From assembly GCA_001544655.2 (NCBI GenBank), contig FCOD02000026.1:1-64000 (forward strand): a DNA stretch of 64,000 nt, written 5' to 3'. The position numbers and the translations under genes are program-made. Positions within the stretch are counted from its first letter, which is position 1. The number at the start of each line of letters is the position of its first letter. Positions 61,364-64,000 of the stretch are shown here, piece by piece. The notes below the pieces were generated by a model. That model saw only the letters and a program-made list of their open reading frames with translations. It did not search any database and had not been told where the DNA came from. The stretch is from Caballeronia turbans (GTDB taxonomy: Bacteria; Pseudomonadota; Gammaproteobacteria; Burkholderiales; Burkholderiaceae).

Positions 61364-62818
61364 TCAGGCCTTCGCCGCCGGACGCCTGGCTTCGGCTGCG
61401 CCCTGCTTCACCGTCTTGACGGTCTTTTCGGTAACGGACGTCGCGGTGGCGACACTGCGCAAATCCGACATGAACGAATCGCGCCATACCGAAAGGTTGT
61501 TCTCGCGCAGCGGCGCCATCATGTCGGCGTGACGCGCCTGACGCTCGGCGAGCGGCATCGACAACGCACGCTCCAGCGCTTCGGACATCTGCGACAAATC
61601 GAACGGATTGACGACGAGCGCGCCCGGCAATTGATCTGCCGCGCCCGCGAACTGCGACAGGACGAGCGCGCCCGGATCGGCCGGATCCTGTGACGCGACA
61701 TACTCCTTCGCGACGAGATTCATGCCGTCGCGCAGCGGCGTCACATAGCCGACCTGCGAGAGACGGAATAGCGCCATCAGCAGATTGCGCTCGTATTTGC
61801 GGTTGAGATACTGGATCGGCGTCCAGTCGAGCTGGGCGAATCGTCCGTTGATGCGGCCCGCCTCGCCTTCGAGATTCTGGCGGATGCGCTGGTAGGTCTG
61901 CACGTCCGAGCGCGTCGGCGGCGCGATCTGCACGAGCGACACGCGGCCATGCCAGCCCGGCGCGTTCAGCAGAAGCCGCTCGAACGCCTGAAAGCGCTCG
62001 ACGAGACCCTTCGAATAGTCGAGGCGGTCGACGCTCATGATGAGCTTGCGCCCGTGCATGCTGTCGCGCAGGCTTTTCACCTGCTTGCGGTTCGCGAACT
62101 GCTCGGCGGCCTTCGCGATCGCATCCGGATAAATGCCGATCGGATACGCACCCACTTTCAGCATGCGGCCGAATGCCTGCAGCATGCCGTCGTCCTCGTT
62201 GAAGTGGCCGCGGCTCGTGCGCTCCACATAATCGATGAACGACTGCTTGTCGCTGTCCGTCTGAAAGCCCACGACGTCGTACTGGCACATCGCCGCAATC
62301 AGTTCCTCGTGCGGCGGCACGGTGCGCATCATCTCCGGCACCGGAAACGGAATGTGCAGGAAGAAGCCGATAGGATTCGCGACGCCGAGCTTTCTCAACT
62401 CCTGCGCGAACGGAAGCATGTGATAGTCGTGCACCCAGATGATGTCATCGGGCTTGAGCATCGTCTTCAGCTTCGCGGCGAGGCTGGCGTTGACGCGCAT
62501 ATAACCCGCGTATTCCTCGCGATCGAAGCGCGACAGGTCATTGCGGTAGTGGAACGTCGGCCACAACGTGGCGTTCGAGAAACCGCGGTAGTACTGGTCG
62601 TAATCGCGGCGTGTGAGTCCGACGGTCGCGTAAGTCACCTTGCCGCCCTTCTCCACGACAGGAGCGCCCGACTCGCCGACGATCTCGCCGCTCCACCCGA
62701 ACCACACGCCCCCAGTCTCCTTGAGCGCGTCGAGAACGCCGATCGCGAGGCCGCCTGCGCTGGGCTTGCCCTCCTGGATCGGTGCGACGCGATTCGATAC
62801 CACGATCAATCTGCTCAT
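61364..62818 (-). CDS. otsA: Trehalose-6-phosphate synthase
   Basis: A 484-residue GT20 glycosyltransferase that joins UDP-glucose and glucose-6-phosphate to trehalose-6-phosphate, for osmoprotection. LIVVSNRVAP opens the enzyme with the sugar-nucleotide loop GGLAIGVLDAL; WVHDYHMLPFAQELRKLG, FFLHIPFP and SVDRLDYSKGLVERFQAF follow, and REGMNLVAKEYVA is represented as RDGMNLVAKEYVA. All catalytic loops look intact. The phosphatase partner otsB is not visible downstream. Confidence 0.96.
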   Translation of the reverse strand: MSRLIVVSNRVAPIQEGKPSAGGLAIGVLDALKETGGVWFGWSGEIVGESGAPVVEKGGKVTYATVGLTRRDYDQYYRGFSNATLWPTFHYRNDLSRFDREEYAGYMRVNASLAAKLKTMLKPDDIIWVHDYHMLPFAQELRKLGVANPIGFFLHIPFPVPEMMRTVPPHEELIAAMCQYDVVGFQTDSDKQSFIDYVERTSRGHFNEDDGMLQAFGRMLKVGAYPIGIYPDAIAKAAEQFANRKQVKSLRDSMHGRKLIMSVDRLDYSKGLVERFQAFERLLLNAPGWHGRVSLVQIAPPTRSDVQTYQRIRQNLEGEAGRINGRFAQLDWTPIQYLNRKYERNLLMALFRLSQVGYVTPLRDGMNLVAKEYVASQDPADPGALVLSQFAGAADQLPGALVVNPFDLSQMSEALERALSMPLAERQARHADMMAPLRENNLSVWRDSFMSDLRSVATATSVTEKTVKTVKQGAAEARRPAAKA

Positions 62819-63008
62819 TACAGCATCACCTCATCAGTTGTCGTTGCATGCTCGAATTGGCGATCAAGGGTATGCAAAAGCTGTGCCTTTTTGTCGGCCT
62901 TTGTGAATGAAAATTTGTATGAGGATGTTACGGACGAACGAAAATACGCGGCGAACGCGGCCGCGTGTAGATTTTTATTCTTGCGCCGGGTGCTCCCGCC
63001 GGCTGCAA

Positions 63009-63245
63009 TCACGCGTCCTGCTCGGAACCCAGATCGCGCTGATAGTCGATGCCCTCGCGGCGCACGCCGCCCTGGTTATGCTCGCCATCGGGCGGCGCGC
63101 CAGGCGCGGGGCGGTTCTGACCGGCGGGATCGTGATCGGCGGGCGGCGCGGATGCGCCCTGCGTGCCGACAGCCTTGGCGGCTTCGGCGCGCGCTTCGCG
63201 CTTGGACGAGTGACGCGCTGAGCGTCGGAGTGCGGGATGCCTCAT
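63009..63245 (-). CDS. Small hydrophilic hypothetical protein
   Basis: A 78-residue basic/polar protein without hydrophobic segments. The N-terminus is Arg/Lys-rich (RRSARHSSKREARAEAAK) and the rest Gly/Pro/Gln-rich, ending GIDYQRDLGSEQDA. GGAGG precedes the ATG. Likely disordered; conserved in Burkholderiaceae as far as I recognise, function unknown. Confidence 0.55.
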   Translation of the reverse strand: MRHPALRRSARHSSKREARAEAAKAVGTQGASAPPADHDPAGQNRPAPGAPPDGEHNQGGVRREGIDYQRDLGSEQDA

Positions 63246-63332
63246 GATGCCTCCAGAGAAGAAGGCCGTCGCGATAGTGACGTCGGCGGCGCCGGACCGA
63301 TGCGCTCCGAGAAGCGCAGCTTCAGAAAAAGC

Positions 63333-63359
63333 GACCGGCGACAGCCTGTGTCGCCGGTC
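63333..63359 (-). terminator. Hairpin after the proline-rich gene
   Basis: GACCGGCGACA / TGTCGCCGGTC stem, with a T-run following on the minus strand. Confidence 0.85.
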
Positions 63360-63469
63360 ATTATTGCGCCATCCGTTGTAATCCCTACGCTGCGGATGGA
63401 AACTTATTCAAACCTTGCACGAATTCTGGGCATTGTCCAACGTCTGCATTCCAGCGTCTTTCTCTGCTG

Positions 63470-63688
63470 CTAGTACACGTGCGGCGTATCGCCGGGCCCC
63501 GGCGGCGGATCGCCGATCGGCTGCGACGGCGGCTCGGGCGGCTCGCGCGTCGGGTCCGGATTCGTGTCGGGCGGAATCGGCGTGGGCGGCGGCTGATCGG
63601 GCGGCGTCACAGGCGGATCCGGCGGCTGCGGCGTCTGTGCCTCGATACGGGCACCATTGGAAGCGCGATTGGACGGGCTGTATGACAT
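63470..63688 (-). CDS. Proline-rich small protein
   Basis: A 72-residue protein in which residues 18-68 are almost entirely Pro, Asp, Glu, Thr and Gln (PQPPDPPVTPPDQPPPTPIP). AAGGAG precedes the ATG. No family or fold; likely extended or disordered, possibly envelope-associated. Confidence 0.55.
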   Translation of the reverse strand: MSYSPSNRASNGARIEAQTPQPPDPPVTPPDQPPPTPIPPDTNPDPTREPPEPPSQPIGDPPPGPGDTPHVY

Positions 63689-63848
63689 GGCGGGCTCCTT
63701 GCGGTCTTGTGATCGTACTTTCGCCATCCGTCGGCGCCTGCGCGCCACGCGCGGATGTCACTCGACCGACAGCAAGGGGCATGCCCTTCGTTAGCGTCCG
63801 TTGCGCTTCTTCCGTCCCATTATCGGCGTAGAAAACGCGCCTGCCAAT

Positions 63849-63884
63849 GAAAAACGCCTGCGCTTTTTAAAAGCCGCAGGCGTT
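63849..63884 (-). terminator. Intrinsic terminator of the gene at the window edge
   Basis: AACGCCTGCG / CGCAGGCGTT stem flanked by a T-run on the minus strand. Confidence 0.9.
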
Positions 63885-63908
63885 GTTTTGTCTAAAGATA
63901 AGCGAAGT

Positions 63909-64000
63909 TCAGGAATTTTCGCTGTCGGACTCGTTAATATCGCCACCCTCGCCGACCGCTGCCTTGTTCGCGTCCTCGCCATACTCGACGAGCCGGTTAT
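63909..64000 (-). CDS. C-terminus of an unknown gene cut by the window edge
   Basis: The minus strand is open from the window edge and ends NRLVEYGEDANKAAVGEGGD, INESDSENS and stop, followed by a strong terminator. Only about 29 residues are visible, acidic at the end. No family can be assigned. Confidence 0.6.
   Translation of the reverse strand, partial: NRLVEYGEDANKAAVGEGGDINESDSENS

Overview
The window is GC-rich, densely coded DNA from a betaproteobacterium of the Burkholderiaceae. A Paraburkholderia, Caballeronia or Burkholderia chromosome fits best, judged from parC/parE, rpoN, otsA, htpG, a MocR-type regulator, a quinate/shikimate cluster and several small conserved proteins typical of that family. 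The genus cannot be fixed from the sequence alone.

Chromosomal left arm (1-31.6 kb). It holds a VWA-domain protein (cut by the window edge), a BenE-type transporter, transaldolase, an FUSC-type membrane protein, a DUF3311/sodium-solute symporter pair, an overlapping trio (ubiC, DNA-deoxyinosine glycosylase, spermidine-synthase-like), htpG, a MocR regulator, a run of + strand amino-acid-type enzymes (aminotransferase, RidA, PhzF), a GGDEF-EAL protein, topoisomerase IV (parE, parC), uup, rubredoxin and small membrane or secreted proteins.

Integrated element (31,708-44,731, about 13 kb). A 17-bp direct repeat copies the 3' end of a tRNA-Arg(CCT) gene. It bounds an insertion of visibly lower GC whose tyrosine integrase lies next to the tRNA. 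The element encodes a T7 gp2.5-like ssDNA-binding protein, a resolvase preceded by a res-like site, a zinc-finger protein and an HNH endonuclease with paralogous zinc fingers, two phage virion/ejection-like proteins, a secreted/lipoprotein cassette, an isolated HEPN-like protein, and an overlapping DUF262-HEPN defence-like pair beside the integrase. I see no terminase, portal, capsid, RNA polymerase, DNA polymerase or lysis gene. Its two longest non-coding gaps are unusual. One carries six degenerate copies of a roughly 23-bp motif resembling T7-type phage promoters. The other carries five inverted repeats in under 270 bp. The best reading is a phage satellite, or minimal integrative phage-like element, that depends on a podovirus helper with a single-subunit RNA polymerase. 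A reduced prophage is the alternative.

Chromosomal right arm (44.8-64 kb). It holds a quinate/shikimate module (quiC-type dehydratase divergent from a shikimate dehydrogenase, with a TetR regulator), a PAS-GGDEF protein, a PEBP-like protein, a DHA2 MFS transporter, and a stress-type run (DJ-1/PfpI, DUF4142, DUF1488, glycine-zipper, DUF2383, BON). It continues with rpoN behind its own -24/-12 promoter-like sequence, a YihY/BrkB membrane protein, trehalose-6-phosphate synthase and several small disordered proteins.
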